Positions 8,040 to 17,131 of a stretch of DNA of 64,000 nt are shown here, piece by piece. The stretch is taken from contig NZ_CABVQK010000014.1 of the NCBI RefSeq assembly GCF_902499335.1, positions 177,860 through 241,859 of the forward strand, given 5' to 3'. Under the pieces are notes generated by a model that saw only the letters and a program-made list of their open reading frames with translations, was not told the origin of the DNA and made no database searches. The DNA is from Burkholderia lata (GTDB lineage: Bacteria > Pseudomonadota > Gammaproteobacteria > Burkholderiales > Burkholderiaceae). Position 1 is the stretch's first letter, and the number at the start of each line of letters is the position of its first letter. Position numbers and translations under genes: made by a program.

Positions 8040-8678
8040 TCAGGCTTTCCCGCCGTCCTGCGCGCCGCCGTCCGCGGCCGCCTTCTTCTTGTCGCCGATC
8101 CGGCTCTCCTGCCCCGCCAGCAGCTTCGAAATGTTGCCGCGGTGACGCCACACGAGCAGCACGCTCATCGCGAGCACCGCCCACGCGACCGGATTGTGGC
8201 TCGTGCCGAACAGAAACACGTCGAACACCGGCGCGAACACGGCCGCCGCCAGCGCCGCGAGCGACGAATAGCGGAAGAAAAATGCGACGATCAGCCAGGT
8301 CAGCGCGGTCGCGAGCCCGAGCACCGGGTGCACGGCGAGCAGCACGCCGGCCGCGGTCGCGACGCCCTTGCCGCCCTGGAAGCGGAAGAACACCGGATAC
8401 AGGTGGCCAAGGAACACGGCGATCGCGACCCATGCGACCGCGACGTCGGGCAGCCCGAAGTGCCGGGCGAGCCAGACGGCGAGCCAGCCCTTGAACGCAT
8501 CGCCGACGAGCGTCAGGATCGCGGCCTTCTTGTTGCCGCTGCGCAGCACGTTGGTCGCGCCGGGATTCTTCGACCCGTACGAACGCGGGTCGGCCAGGCC
8601 CATCGCGCCACTGACGACGACGGCGAACGACACCGAACCGATCAGGTAGGCAACGAGGGCGGCGAGCAGGATCTGCAT
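8040..8678 (-). CDS. plsY: Acyl-phosphate:glycerol-3-phosphate acyltransferase PlsY
   Basis: A 212-residue inner-membrane protein with the three PlsY loops visible: G-S-x-S-F near the N-terminus, G-S-K-N-P-G-A-T-N-V-L-R, and G-G-K-G-V-A-T-A-A-G. It transfers an acyl group from acyl phosphate to glycerol-3-phosphate, the first step of phospholipid synthesis. The C-terminal tail (K-K-K-A-A-A-D-G-G-A-Q-D) is hydrophilic and probably cytoplasmic. The Met at 8678 begins the first membrane helix (Q-I-L-L-A-A-L-V-A-Y-L-I-G), so I prefer it to an upstream Met at 8747. It lies 108 bp after ybaK in the same direction. Confidence 0.95.
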   Translation of the reverse strand: MQILLAALVAYLIGSVSFAVVVSGAMGLADPRSYGSKNPGATNVLRSGNKKAAILTLVGDAFKGWLAVWLARHFGLPDVAVAWVAIAVFLGHLYPVFFRFQGGKGVATAAGVLLAVHPVLGLATALTWLIVAFFFRYSSLAALAAAVFAPVFDVFLFGTSHNPVAWAVLAMSVLLVWRHRGNISKLLAGQESRIGDKKKAAADGGAQDGGKA

Positions 8679-8786
8679 GCGGAGGACTCTTCTTTCAACG
8701 TATCGGTAAAGGGACGGCTGCGCGGGGCAAGCCGAAACGGCGCCCATTCTACCGAACGCGCGCGGCCTGCCACGAAGGTGAAACCC

Positions 8787-9278
8787 TCAGTCAACACTGG
8801 CGCACTGTACAGGCTGCGCGCCGAGCAGCGACGTGAGCACGGCCGGCGCGAGGCTGACGAGGTAGCCGCGACGGCCGCCGTTCAGGTAGATCGTCGGCAA
8901 TTCGAGGATCGTCGCCTCGACGTAGACGGGCATCGTCTTGCGCGTGCCGAACGGCGACGTGCCGCCGACGAGATAGCCGGAATGGCGGTTCGCGACCTCG
9001 GGCTTGCACGGCTCGACGCGCTTCGCGCCGATCTGCCGCGCGAGGTTCTTCGTCGATACGGTGCGGTCGCCGTGCATCAGCACGATCAGCGGCTTCGCGT
9101 GTTCATCTTCCATCACGAGCGTCTTCACGACGCTGTGCTCGTCGACGCCGAGCTGGCGCGCCGATTCGCCGGTGCCGCCGTGCTCGACGTAGTCGTACGG
9201 GTGCTCGCCGAACGCAACGCCGTGGCGGCGCAGCAATTGGGTTGCAGGGGTTTCGGACACATGCCTGGATTTGCTCAT
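8787..9278 (-). CDS. ybaK: Cys-tRNA(Pro) deacylase YbaK/EbsC
   Basis: A 163-residue protein of the YbaK/ProX editing family: V-V-K-T-L-V-M near residue 50, V-S-T-K-N-L-A-R-Q-I-G-A-K-R-V, and G-Y-L-V-G-G-T-S-P-F-G-T-R. Family members hydrolyse Cys mischarged on tRNA-Pro, working with prolyl-tRNA synthetase. The conserved Lys of V-V-K-T is present, so activity is expected. It is divergent from the acyl-CoA synthetase gene, with about 245 bp between the starts. Confidence 0.92.
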   Translation of the reverse strand: MSKSRHVSETPATQLLRRHGVAFGEHPYDYVEHGGTGESARQLGVDEHSVVKTLVMEDEHAKPLIVLMHGDRTVSTKNLARQIGAKRVEPCKPEVANRHSGYLVGGTSPFGTRKTMPVYVEATILELPTIYLNGGRRGYLVSLAPAVLTSLLGAQPVQCASVD

Positions 9279-9524
9279 GACGGCATTTTAATGGTGAACG
9301 ACCGTCGGGCGCGCAATGGCGCCGTCGCGTTCGCACCGGCGGTATACTCGCGGCCCGTTTTTCGCCGGGCGGCCTGCTGCGTCGCCGCAACGATTCCGTC
9401 CATCATCATTGCGGACATCGCGAAGCGCTATTGCCCGAATGGCCGATTGTGGCGCGCACGCCGCCATGGCACGATCGTTCGCAAACCTCGTCGGCCGACG
9501 CCCGGCCCCATTTCTGGAGACGCC

Positions 9525-11087
9525 ATGACCTCGCCCTCCCGCTCGTCCGAGCCGCTCGACGTCGATGCACTGCTCACGGCGCTGCCTCGCCGCATCGCCG
9601 ACGTGCCCGCACGCTGGGCCGCGCAGGCGCCGGCCCATCCGGCGCTGATCGAGGACGCGCGCCGCCTGTCGTACGGCGACCTGTCGCAGGCCGTCGATGC
9701 GGCCGCCGCGCTGCTCGCCAACCTCGGCGTGCAAGGCGGCGACCGCGTGATGATCGTCGCCGAAAACTGCGTCGCGCAGATCGTGCTGCTGTTCGCGGTC
9801 GCCCGCCTCGACGCGTGGGCGCTCGTGTCGAACGCGCGGTTGTCCGCCAGCGAGCTCGACGCGATCGCCGCGCACGCGCGGCCGAAGCTGATCGCGTTCA
9901 CCACCGACGCATCGCCCGACGCACGCACGCATGCCGAGCGGCACGGCGCGACGCCTGCCGGCGCGCTGCCGGTCGACATCGGCGCGTGGTCGTATCGCGT
10001 CGACGCGAGCGCGCCGGGTGAACCGGTCGCCGCCGACGGTGCCGCGCAATGCGCGGCGCTGATCTACACGACCGGCACGACCGGCACGCCGAAGGGCGTG
10101 ATGCTGTCGCATCGCAACCTGCTGTTCATCGCGGCGACGTCGAGCACGTTGCGCCGCGTGTCGCCCGACGACGTCGTCTACACCGTGCTGCCCGTGTCGC
10201 ACGTGTACGGGCTCGCGTCGGTCTGCCTCGGCAGCCTGTACGCGGGCGCGACGCTGCGGCTCGCGCCGCGCTTCTCGCCGGAAGCCGTGCGCGTCGCGCT
10301 TGCCGACGAAGGCGTCACGATCTTCCAGGGCGTGCCCGCGATGCACGCGAAGCTGCTCGAACACCTGCACACGCACGGCCACGCGTGGCGCGCGCCGCGC
10401 CTGCGCTTCGCGTATTCGGGCGGCTCGCCGCTCGACGCGAACCTGAAGGCGCGTGTCGAGCGCCTGTACGGCGTGCCGCTGCACAACGGCTACGGGATGA
10501 CCGAAAGCAGCCCGACGATCACGCAGACGCCGCTCGACGCGCCGCGCACCGACAGCTCGGTCGGCGTGCCGATTCCCGGCGTGGAGATGCGGATCGTCGC
10601 GCCGGACGGCACCGACGTTGCACCAGGCGAAGTCGGCGAGATCCGCGTGCGTGGGCCGAACGTGATGCTCGGCTACTACCGCAATGCGGACGCCACGCGT
10701 GCGGCCGTGTCGCCGGACGGCTGGCTGAGCACCGGCGATCTCGCGCGGCAGGAGGTGGACGGCGCGGTGACGATCGCGGGCCGCAGCAAGGAGCTGATCA
10801 TCCGGTCGGGCTTCAACGTCTATCCGGTCGACGTCGAGCAGGTGCTGAACGCGCATCCGGACGTCGTGCAGGCGGCCGTCATCGGCCGCGCGGTCGAAGG
10901 CAACGAGGAAGTGCTCGCGTTCGTCGAGCTGGTGCCCGGCGCGACGGCGGACGAAGCGGCGCTGCACGCATGGTGCGGGGAGCGGCTCGCGCCTTACAAA
11001 CGCCCCGCGCACATCCGTGTACTCGACGCGCTACCCGCCGCGTCCACGGGCAAGGTGCTGAAGCACAAGCTGCGCGAGCTGGTCTGA
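9525..11087 (+). CDS. AMP-dependent acyl-CoA synthetase/ligase
   Basis: A 520-residue ANL-superfamily enzyme. Motifs in order: the P-loop Y-T-T-G-T-T-G-T-P-K-G-V, the Y-G-M-T-E-S-S-P adenine motif, S-T-G-D-L-A, the hinge G-R-S-K-E-L-I-I-R-S-G-F-N-V-Y-P, and the catalytic Lys in S-T-G-K-V-L-K-H-K-L. It activates a carboxylic acid as acyl-AMP and passes it to CoA; substrate choice (medium/long-chain fatty acid or aromatic acid) cannot be read from sequence. The ATG at 9525 follows TGGAGA and matches the family N-terminus. The frame is open far upstream, but that part lies opposite plsY and ybaK. No operon partner. Confidence 0.9.
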   Translation: MTSPSRSSEPLDVDALLTALPRRIADVPARWAAQAPAHPALIEDARRLSYGDLSQAVDAAAALLANLGVQGGDRVMIVAENCVAQIVLLFAVARLDAWALVSNARLSASELDAIAAHARPKLIAFTTDASPDARTHAERHGATPAGALPVDIGAWSYRVDASAPGEPVAADGAAQCAALIYTTGTTGTPKGVMLSHRNLLFIAATSSTLRRVSPDDVVYTVLPVSHVYGLASVCLGSLYAGATLRLAPRFSPEAVRVALADEGVTIFQGVPAMHAKLLEHLHTHGHAWRAPRLRFAYSGGSPLDANLKARVERLYGVPLHNGYGMTESSPTITQTPLDAPRTDSSVGVPIPGVEMRIVAPDGTDVAPGEVGEIRVRGPNVMLGYYRNADATRAAVSPDGWLSTGDLARQEVDGAVTIAGRSKELIIRSGFNVYPVDVEQVLNAHPDVVQAAVIGRAVEGNEEVLAFVELVPGATADEAALHAWCGERLAPYKRPAHIRVLDALPAASTGKVLKHKLRELV

Positions 11088-11135
11088 CTCGGGCCGGCCG
11101 TTGCACGTGACACGGCCCGTGCCGCGCCGGATGCG

Positions 11136-12086
11136 CTAACCGCGCGGATGGTGTTGCGCGTGCAGCGTCTTCAACCGCTCGCGCGCAACGTGCGTATAGA
11201 TCTGCGTGGTCGAGATGTCGCTGTGACCGAGCAACAGCTGCACGACGCGCAGGTCGGCGCCATGGTTCAGCAGGTGCGTCGCGAACGCGTGCCGCAGCGT
11301 ATGCGGCGACAGGTGCGCACGCACGTCCGCGTGCTGCGCGTGACGCTTGATGATGTTCCAGAACTGCTGGCGCGTCATCCCGTCACCGCGTGCGGTCACG
11401 AACAGCGCGTCGGCCGCGCGCGCGCCGAGCAGCGCCGGCCGCGCCTCGCGCAGGTAGCGCTCGATCCACCCGTGCGCGACTTCGCCGAACGGCACGAGCC
11501 GCTCCTTCGAGCCCTTGCCCATCACGCGCACGACGCCCTCGTTGAGCCCGACCTCGACGGTCTTCAGCATCACGAGTTCGCTCACGCGCAACCCGCTCGC
11601 ATACATCAGCTCGAGCATCGTGCGATCGCGCAGGCCAAGCGGCGTGCCGATGTCGGGCGCGCCGAGCAGCGCCTCGACCTGCGCCTCCGACAACGTCGAC
11701 GGAAACCGGGCGGCCTGTTTCGCGGACAGGATCCGCAGCGTCGGGTCGGCGCTCGCGCGATGCTCGCGCACGGCCCAGCCGTAATAGCGCCGGAACACGG
11801 ACAGCCGCCGGTTCGACGACGTCGCCTTGCCGTCGCTGCGCGCGGCGATGTAGCCCGTCACCATCGCTTCGTCGACCGCATCGAGCGGCGCGTCGTGCGT
11901 CTCTGCCAGCCATTGGGAAAACAGCACCAGATCGCGCCGGTACGCGTCGAGCGTGTTGCGTGCGAGCCCGTGCTCGAGCCACAGCGCATCGCAAAACACG
12001 TCGATCGATGCGCGACTCGCCAGCAGTGCGGGGGACGCCGCGGCAGCATCGCCGTCGGCTTCGGGGAAAATCAGCGATTCACTCAT
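11136..12086 (-). CDS. xerD: Tyrosine recombinase XerD
   Basis: A 316-residue tyrosine recombinase. The N-terminal SAM-like DNA-binding domain covers about residues 25–115. The catalytic residues are complete: Arg in S-G-L-R-V-S-E, Lys in G-K-G-S-K-E-R-L-V-P, His and Arg in H-T-L-R-H-A-F-A, His in L-L-G-H-S-D-I-S, and the nucleophilic Tyr in T-Q-I-Y-T-H-V. With XerC it resolves chromosome dimers at dif under FtsK control. Its start overlaps the ogt stop by one base (TGATG), so the two are translationally coupled. A phage integrase is unlikely: no phage genes or att sites are nearby and the sequence is typical XerD. Confidence 0.93.
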   Translation of the reverse strand: MSESLIFPEADGDAAAASPALLASRASIDVFCDALWLEHGLARNTLDAYRRDLVLFSQWLAETHDAPLDAVDEAMVTGYIAARSDGKATSSNRRLSVFRRYYGWAVREHRASADPTLRILSAKQAARFPSTLSEAQVEALLGAPDIGTPLGLRDRTMLELMYASGLRVSELVMLKTVEVGLNEGVVRVMGKGSKERLVPFGEVAHGWIERYLREARPALLGARAADALFVTARGDGMTRQQFWNIIKRHAQHADVRAHLSPHTLRHAFATHLLNHGADLRVVQLLLGHSDISTTQIYTHVARERLKTLHAQHHPRG

Positions 12087-12553
12087 CAGTACGGCACGCC
12101 TTCGTGCGCCAGCAGCCAGCGCTTCACTTTCTGGTAATAACCGTTGTCGTCATGGTTCGCGAAGCCGCCGAGGCCACCCGCCGCGACGACGCGATGGCAC
12201 GGGATCACGAGCGGGAAGTAGTTCGCGCCGCACGCCTGGCCGACCGCGCGCGGCGCGCTGCCGATCCGCTTCGCGACCTGGCCGTAGGTCAGCACCGTAC
12301 CGGGCGGGATATCGCTGATCACGTCCCACACGCGGTGCTGGAACGCGCTGCCGACCTCGGCGAGCGGCAGGTCGAAGCGCGCCGACGCGCGCTCGAAATA
12401 ACGTTCGATCTGCTCGACCGCGCGCTTCGCGAGCGGCGAATTCGGATCGACCGACTTCACCGATTCGGGCAGATAGACGATCTCGCGCACCACCGCGGCA
12501 TCCGTGCGGATGCCGACCTTGCCGAACGGCGCGTCGATGACTGCATTGAACAT
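12086..12553 (-). CDS. ogt: Methylated-DNA–protein-cysteine methyltransferase
   Basis: A 155-residue Ogt/MGMT protein with the helix-turn-helix Y-G-Q-V-A-K-R-I-G-x-x-x-A-V-G-Q-A, the Asn-hinge (A-N-Y-F-P-L-V) and the active site P-C-H-R-V-V. It removes methyl groups from O6-methylguanine by irreversible transfer to its own Cys. The chosen ATG (12553) is preceded by AGGAGAGGGCC. It sits between queG and xerD on the same strand, with a one-base overlap with xerD. Confidence 0.94.
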   Translation of the reverse strand: MFNAVIDAPFGKVGIRTDAAVVREIVYLPESVKSVDPNSPLAKRAVEQIERYFERASARFDLPLAEVGSAFQHRVWDVISDIPPGTVLTYGQVAKRIGSAPRAVGQACGANYFPLVIPCHRVVAAGGLGGFANHDDNGYYQKVKRWLLAHEGVPY

Positions 12554-12617
12554 GGCCCTCTCCTGACCGATGGATGCACGCGGCACGGCCGCGCGCCGAC
12601 GACACTTTACGCCGCCT

Positions 12618-13853
12618 TCACGCGGCACGCAGCGCCCATTCGACATGCTCGCGCACCACCGGCGACGGATCGTCGGCCCGCGCGCGCAACGCGGCGACGA
12701 TCGCATCGCGCGCCTGCGGCGCGAGCCGGCCCGGGTCCGCGCGCAGCGCATTGCCGAGCCCGACCGCGAGATTGCGCAACCAGCTTTCGTAGCCGATGCG
12801 CCGGATCGCGCTGCCCTGCATCCGCGTATCGAACGCGTCCGCATCCCATGCAAACAGCTCGACGAGCGTCGCGCGGTCGAGGCCGTGCCGCACATCGAAA
12901 TCGGCGACGGGCGCGGCCTGCGCGAACTTGTTCCACGGGCACACGAGCTGGCAATCGTCGCAGCCGTACACGCGATTGCCGATCATCGGCCGCAGCGGCT
13001 CGGGGATGCTGCCTTTCAGTTCGATCGTCAGGTACGAGATGCAGCGGCGCGCGTCGACGCGGTACGGCTCGACGATCGCGCCGGTCGGGCAGGCGCCGAT
13101 GCAGCGCGTGCAGCTGCCGCAATGCGCGCCGGGCGTCTCGGGCGCGGTGTCGGGGGACGTCTGCGCGTCGGTCGGCAGCGGAACGTCGACGTAGATCTCG
13201 CCGAGGAAGAACAGCGAGCCCGCATCGCGCTGCAGCAGCAGCGTGTGCTTGCCGCGCCAGCCGACACCGGCCTTCTGCGCGAGCTCGACCTCGAGCACGG
13301 GCGCCGAATCGGTGAACACGCGGTAGCCGAACGCGCCGATCTCCTGCTCGATGCGCTCGGCGAGCGTCTGCAGCCGGTTGCGCAGCACCTTGTGATAGTC
13401 GCGGCCGCGTGCGTAGATCGACACGACGGCCGCCTGCGGATCGTCGAGCCGGGCGCGTTCGCGTGCGCGCCAGTCGTGCGGCGCGAGCGCGCCCGGCTCC
13501 CCGCCGGGTGCGTCGGGGGCAAGCGTTTCGGCCGGCAGATAGGCGAGCCGCACGGAGATCACGCGTCGCGTACCGGCCACAAGTTCGGCCGGACGCGCGC
13601 GTTTCATCCCATGTTTCGCCATATAATCCATTTCGCCGTGGTATCCGGCTTCCAGCCAGGCGGCGAGGCCTGCTTCGGCATCCGAGAGATCGGTATCGCT
13701 GATGCCGATCGCCCCGAAACCCAATTCGCGCCCCCACGCCCTGATGCGCGCGGCGAGCGCAGTCAACGCCGCATCGTCGAGCGCGCACGGTGCCGCGCCT
13801 TCGGCACGAGTCGAAGGCCTGTCGGATGCGGCGAGTTCCGGTAATCGGTTCAT
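12618..13853 (-). CDS. queG: Epoxyqueuosine reductase QueG
   Basis: A 411-residue cobalamin- and Fe-S-dependent enzyme that makes queuosine from epoxyqueuosine in tRNA. It has two cluster-binding motifs, C-G-S-C-T-R-C-I-G-A-C-P-T-G-A-I and C-D-D-C-Q-L-V-C-P-W-N, and the N-terminal G-A-I-G-I-S-D domain. The last 60 or so residues form a HEAT-like helical repeat. It is about 30–50 residues longer than many homologues, partly from an N-terminal Ala/Ser-rich leader of about 25 residues. Its start codon is only 17 bp from that of tsaE on the other strand, so the two promoters must overlap coding sequence. Confidence 0.94.
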   Translation of the reverse strand: MNRLPELAASDRPSTRAEGAAPCALDDAALTALAARIRAWGRELGFGAIGISDTDLSDAEAGLAAWLEAGYHGEMDYMAKHGMKRARPAELVAGTRRVISVRLAYLPAETLAPDAPGGEPGALAPHDWRARERARLDDPQAAVVSIYARGRDYHKVLRNRLQTLAERIEQEIGAFGYRVFTDSAPVLEVELAQKAGVGWRGKHTLLLQRDAGSLFFLGEIYVDVPLPTDAQTSPDTAPETPGAHCGSCTRCIGACPTGAIVEPYRVDARRCISYLTIELKGSIPEPLRPMIGNRVYGCDDCQLVCPWNKFAQAAPVADFDVRHGLDRATLVELFAWDADAFDTRMQGSAIRRIGYESWLRNLAVGLGNALRADPGRLAPQARDAIVAALRARADDPSPVVREHVEWALRAA

Positions 13854-13870
13854 CGCACTATTTTACGAGA

Positions 13871-14425
13871 ATGCCAGCCACGCCCAGCCAATCGCCTCAC
13901 GACGCCATGCTGCCCGCCCTGCTCGCGGAGCGCGTGATCGCGCTCGCCGACGAAGCGGCGACCGAGGCCTTCGGCACCCGCTTCGCGCACGCGCTCGACG
14001 CGGCGCGCACCGAGCTCGCCCGCGCGCATGCGTTCGACGGGCTGCAGATCCAGCTGGTCGGCGATCTCGGCGCGGGCAAGACGTCCCTCGTGCGCGCGAT
14101 CCTGCGCGGCCTCGGCCACACGGGGCGCGTGCGCAGTCCGACCTATACGCTCGTCGAGCCGTATGCGCTCGAACGCGACGATGGGGAACTCGAGGTCTAT
14201 CACTTCGATCTGTATCGTTTCAACGATCCGGCCGAATGGTCCGACGCAGGCTTTCGCGAATATTTCAATTCCAGCGCGATCTGCCTCGTCGAATGGCCGC
14301 AACAGGCGGGCACGCTGCTCGGCGTACCCGATCTGGTTTTCTCGCTCGACGTGGATGGCGACGGCCGCGCCCTCACCGTCCGGGCGTACAGCGCTTCAGG
14401 AAAGGCATGTCTCGAAAGATGTTGA
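13871..14425 (+). CDS. tsaE: tRNA threonylcarbamoyladenosine biosynthesis ATPase TsaE
   Basis: A 184-residue P-loop protein. Walker A is G-D-L-G-A-G-K-T-S-L-V-R, followed by the typical V-R-S-P-T-Y-T-L-V-E-P-Y and H-F-D-L-Y-R, and the late V-E-W-P. It supplies ATPase activity to the TsaB–TsaD complex that makes t6A37 in tRNAs decoding ANN codons. A later Met at 13907 is an alternative start, since the first dozen residues are not conserved. Its 3' end overlaps the amidase gene by 19 bp, giving the tsaE–ami pairing widespread in proteobacteria. Confidence 0.94.
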   Translation: MPATPSQSPHDAMLPALLAERVIALADEAATEAFGTRFAHALDAARTELARAHAFDGLQIQLVGDLGAGKTSLVRAILRGLGHTGRVRSPTYTLVEPYALERDDGELEVYHFDLYRFNDPAEWSDAGFREYFNSSAICLVEWPQQAGTLLGVPDLVFSLDVDGDGRALTVRAYSASGKACLERC

Positions 14426-15939
14426 TCAAACCGTTCCGCTCGATCGAATCGGCGGCCACCGCGACGCACAACTGGCGCCGCCGCCAGATCCTGTGCGCGG
14501 GCGCGTCGACGCTGGTGCTCGGTCTCGTCGCGCCGCGGCTCGCGCACGCGTCGTCGGTGCTCGGCGTGCGCGTGTGGCCCGCACGCGATTACACGCGCGT
14601 CACGATCGAATCCGACCAGCCGCTGCAGAATAGCCAACAGCTGCTGCAGGGTCCCGACCGTCTCGTGGTCGACCTGACCGGCCTCGATCTCGACCAGGCG
14701 CTGCGCGACCTCGTGTCGAAGATCGCACCGAACGATCCGCAGATCCAGTCGGTGCGCGTCGGCCAGTATCAGCCGCACGTCGTGCGGATGGTGTTCGACC
14801 TGAAAGGCTCGGTGAAGCCGCAGGTGTTCACGCTGCCGCCGGTCGGCACCTACAAGTACCGGCTCGTGTTCGACCTGTATCCGGCCGTCGCACCCGATCC
14901 GCTGTCCGACCTGATCGCACAGACGGAGCGCAAGGAGCAGGCGCTCAACGACACCGCGCGCGCGCAGCAGATGCAGCCGCCGACCGCGCTGGCCGGCCCG
15001 GGCACGCCCCTGCCGCCGCCCGCCGGGGGCGACAGCAGCGACGCGTTCTTCCAGCGCTTCGCACAGAACACGCCTGCCACGCCGCATACGCCGCCCGCCG
15101 CCGGCACGCCTTCGACGCCCGCGAAGCCGGCCGTCAAGCCGCCGCCCGTCATCGCACGCCGCGACGACAGCGACGACGACGGCGACACCTACAAGTTCAC
15201 CGCGCCGAAATCCGGCAAGGGCAGCACCGTGCGCCTGCTGACGGTCGCAATCGATCCGGGCCATGGCGGCGAGGATCCGGGCGCGATCGGCGGCGGCGGC
15301 ACGTACGAGAAGCACATCGCGCTCGACATCGCGAAGAAGCTGCGCGCGAAGATCGACGGCGCGCCGAACATGCGCGCGATGATGACGCGCGACGCCGACT
15401 TCTTCGTGCCGCTGAACGTGCGCGTGCAGAAGGCGCGCCGCGTCGGCGCCGACCTGTTCGTGTCGATCCACGCGGACGCGTTCACGACGCCGTCCGCGCG
15501 CGGCTCGTCGGTGTTCGCGCTGTCCGACCACGGCGCGACGAGCGCCGCGGCGCGCTGGATGGCGAACAAGGAAAATTCGTCCGACCTGATCGGCGGCATC
15601 AACATCAAGACCGCGGACGCGGCCGTGAACCGCGCGCTGTTCGACATGTCGACGACCGCGCAGATCCGCGATTCGCTGCGCTACGGCAACTACGTGCTGA
15701 AGGAAGTCGGCGGTATCAACAAGCTGCACAAGGGCTCGGTCGAACAGGCCGGGTTCGCGGTGCTGAAGGCACCCGACATTCCGTCGATCCTCGTCGAGAC
15801 CGCGTTCATCAGCAACCCGGAAGAAGAGAGCCGCCTGAACGACGACAGCTATCGCGACCAGATGGCCGACGCGATCTTCCGCGGCATCAAGCGCTATTTC
15901 GCCGCGAATCCGCCGCTCGCGAAGAGCCGGATGGCCTGA
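14407..15939 (+). CDS. amiC: Tat-exported N-acetylmuramoyl-L-alanine amidase (AmiC-like)
   Basis: A 510-residue periplasmic zinc amidase. The N-terminus has a twin-arginine signal (R-R-R-Q-I-L at 24–29, hydrophobic stretch to about 45, A-H-A cleavage site near 48). An AMIN domain follows (about 50–160, V-L-G-V-R-V-W-P-A-R-D-Y-T-R), then a Pro/Ala-rich linker of about 110 residues, then the Amidase_3 domain with zinc ligands in D-P-G-H-G-G-E-D, E (Y-E-K-H), S-I-H-A-D-A and E-T-A-F-I-S-N. It splits septal peptidoglycan during daughter-cell separation. In E. coli, AmiC also combines Tat export with an AMIN domain. The start overlaps tsaE. Confidence 0.93.
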   Translation: MSRKMLIKPFRSIESAATATHNWRRRQILCAGASTLVLGLVAPRLAHASSVLGVRVWPARDYTRVTIESDQPLQNSQQLLQGPDRLVVDLTGLDLDQALRDLVSKIAPNDPQIQSVRVGQYQPHVVRMVFDLKGSVKPQVFTLPPVGTYKYRLVFDLYPAVAPDPLSDLIAQTERKEQALNDTARAQQMQPPTALAGPGTPLPPPAGGDSSDAFFQRFAQNTPATPHTPPAAGTPSTPAKPAVKPPPVIARRDDSDDDGDTYKFTAPKSGKGSTVRLLTVAIDPGHGGEDPGAIGGGGTYEKHIALDIAKKLRAKIDGAPNMRAMMTRDADFFVPLNVRVQKARRVGADLFVSIHADAFTTPSARGSSVFALSDHGATSAAARWMANKENSSDLIGGINIKTADAAVNRALFDMSTTAQIRDSLRYGNYVLKEVGGINKLHKGSVEQAGFAVLKAPDIPSILVETAFISNPEEESRLNDDSYRDQMADAIFRGIKRYFAANPPLAKSRMA

Positions 15940-15967
15940 CGGCCGTACCCGGCCACCCCGCCCCGCC

Positions 15968-15990
15968 GCCGGCACGCAGTGCGTGCCGGC
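15968..15990. terminator. Hairpin between convergent amidase and EamA genes, no T-run
   Basis: A 10-bp stem GCCGGCACGC/GCGTGCCGGC (15968–15977, 15981–15990) with a 3-nt loop sits just before the EamA stop codon. Without a T-tract it is a weak candidate terminator. Confidence 0.4.
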
Positions 15991-15993
15991 GCG

Positions 15994-16875
15994 TCACGAT
16001 GCCGCGAAGCGGCGCATCAGTTTCCCGCCGAACACGTTCACCGCGAGCCCGCCCATCACGAGCGCCGCGCCGATCACCTGCGGGCGCGTCAGATGCTCGT
16101 CGAGCAGCAGCGCCGACGACGCGAGGCCGACGATCGGCACCAGCAGCGAGAACTGCGCGACCTGCGCGGCCGGATAGCGCGACAGCAGGCGGCTCCACAG
16201 CCCGTAGCCGAGCAGCGTCGCGACGAACGCGAGATAGACGACCGCGAAGATCGACGCGCCGTTCAGCCCGGCGAGCGCGGTCGCGATCCGCTGCGGCCCT
16301 TCGAACCAAAGCGACAGCAGGAAGAACGGCACGGGGGGCACGAGGCTGGCCCACACGACGAGCGATACGAGATTCGCCTTGCCGACTTTCTTCGTGACGA
16401 TGTTGCCGAACGCCCACATCGCAGCCGAGCAGATCGTCAGCAGGAAACCCGCGAGCGTCATCGCGCGGCCGCCCTGCGCCGCGATCACGACGAGCCCGCC
16501 CGCGGCGATCGCGAGGCCGAGCAGGTTCTGCGTGCGCAGCCGCTCACCGAGGAACAGCATCGCAAACACGAGCGTGAAGAACGCCTGCGACTGCAGCACG
16601 AGCGACGCGAGGCCGGCCGGCATGCCCACGTACATGCCGGTGAACAGGAACACGAACTGGCCGAGCTGGATCGTCGCGCCGTACAGCACCAGCAGGCGCC
16701 ATGGAATCTGCGGCCGGCGCACGAAGAACACCGCGGGCACGGCCGCGAGCGTGAAGCGCAGCGCGCCGAGCAGCATCGGCGGCATGCCGTGCAGGCCGAC
16801 CTTGATCACGACGAAGTTCACGCCCCACGCCAGAATCACGACCAGCGCGAGCAGCAAGTCCTTCGGGGCCATCAT
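15994..16875 (-). CDS. EamA/RhaT-family drug/metabolite exporter
   Basis: A 293-residue membrane protein with two EamA repeats and about ten predicted helices: W-G-V-N-F-V-V-I-K-V-G near residue 20 and a second repeat from A-M-T-L-A-G-F-L-L onward, with the characteristic E at the end of helices (F-L-G-E-R-L, L-D-E-H-L). It resembles E. coli EamA, a cysteine/O-acetylserine exporter, but the substrate is unknown. The start is ATG 16875 (M-M-A-P-K-D), six bases after GAGGAG. Single gene, divergent from pirin. Confidence 0.85.
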   Translation of the reverse strand: MMAPKDLLLALVVILAWGVNFVVIKVGLHGMPPMLLGALRFTLAAVPAVFFVRRPQIPWRLLVLYGATIQLGQFVFLFTGMYVGMPAGLASLVLQSQAFFTLVFAMLFLGERLRTQNLLGLAIAAGGLVVIAAQGGRAMTLAGFLLTICSAAMWAFGNIVTKKVGKANLVSLVVWASLVPPVPFFLLSLWFEGPQRIATALAGLNGASIFAVVYLAFVATLLGYGLWSRLLSRYPAAQVAQFSLLVPIVGLASSALLLDEHLTRPQVIGAALVMGGLAVNVFGGKLMRRFAAS

Positions 16876-17131
16876 CGGCGTCTCCTCGATTGTCGAATCA
16901 TTATGCAAGGTGCTCTCGAGCGCTGTCGCCTCGCGCCGGACCCCGAGGTGGCCATCCCCGAACGGGACTGCCTTTGGGGCGGAACAACCGGGGCGGCCCG
17001 GCGTTTTCTCGAGAAGCCGGTCAGTCTACCGGGTTTCGGCATCCGGCCCGATACCCGCGCGGCGTGAATGGAATCGGCGGCGGACGGCCAGTACAATGAC
17101 CGGCATCCCCCGCAGCCCCACAGGATCCGCC

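Noticed and set aside
8142..9524. Open frame extending the acyl-CoA synthetase upstream to 981 residues
   Set aside because: The extra 461 codons run antisense to plsY and ybaK and lack any family sequence; the real start has a ribosome binding site at 9525.
11136..12086. Tyrosine recombinase considered as integrase of a mobile element
   Set aside because: The sequence and neighbours match XerD; no phage or transfer genes and no direct-repeat att sites or tRNA are next to it.
13702..14406. In-frame upstream extension of the amidase
   Set aside because: It overlaps queG (antisense) and tsaE (another frame); the Tat signal peptide only makes sense with the start at 14407.
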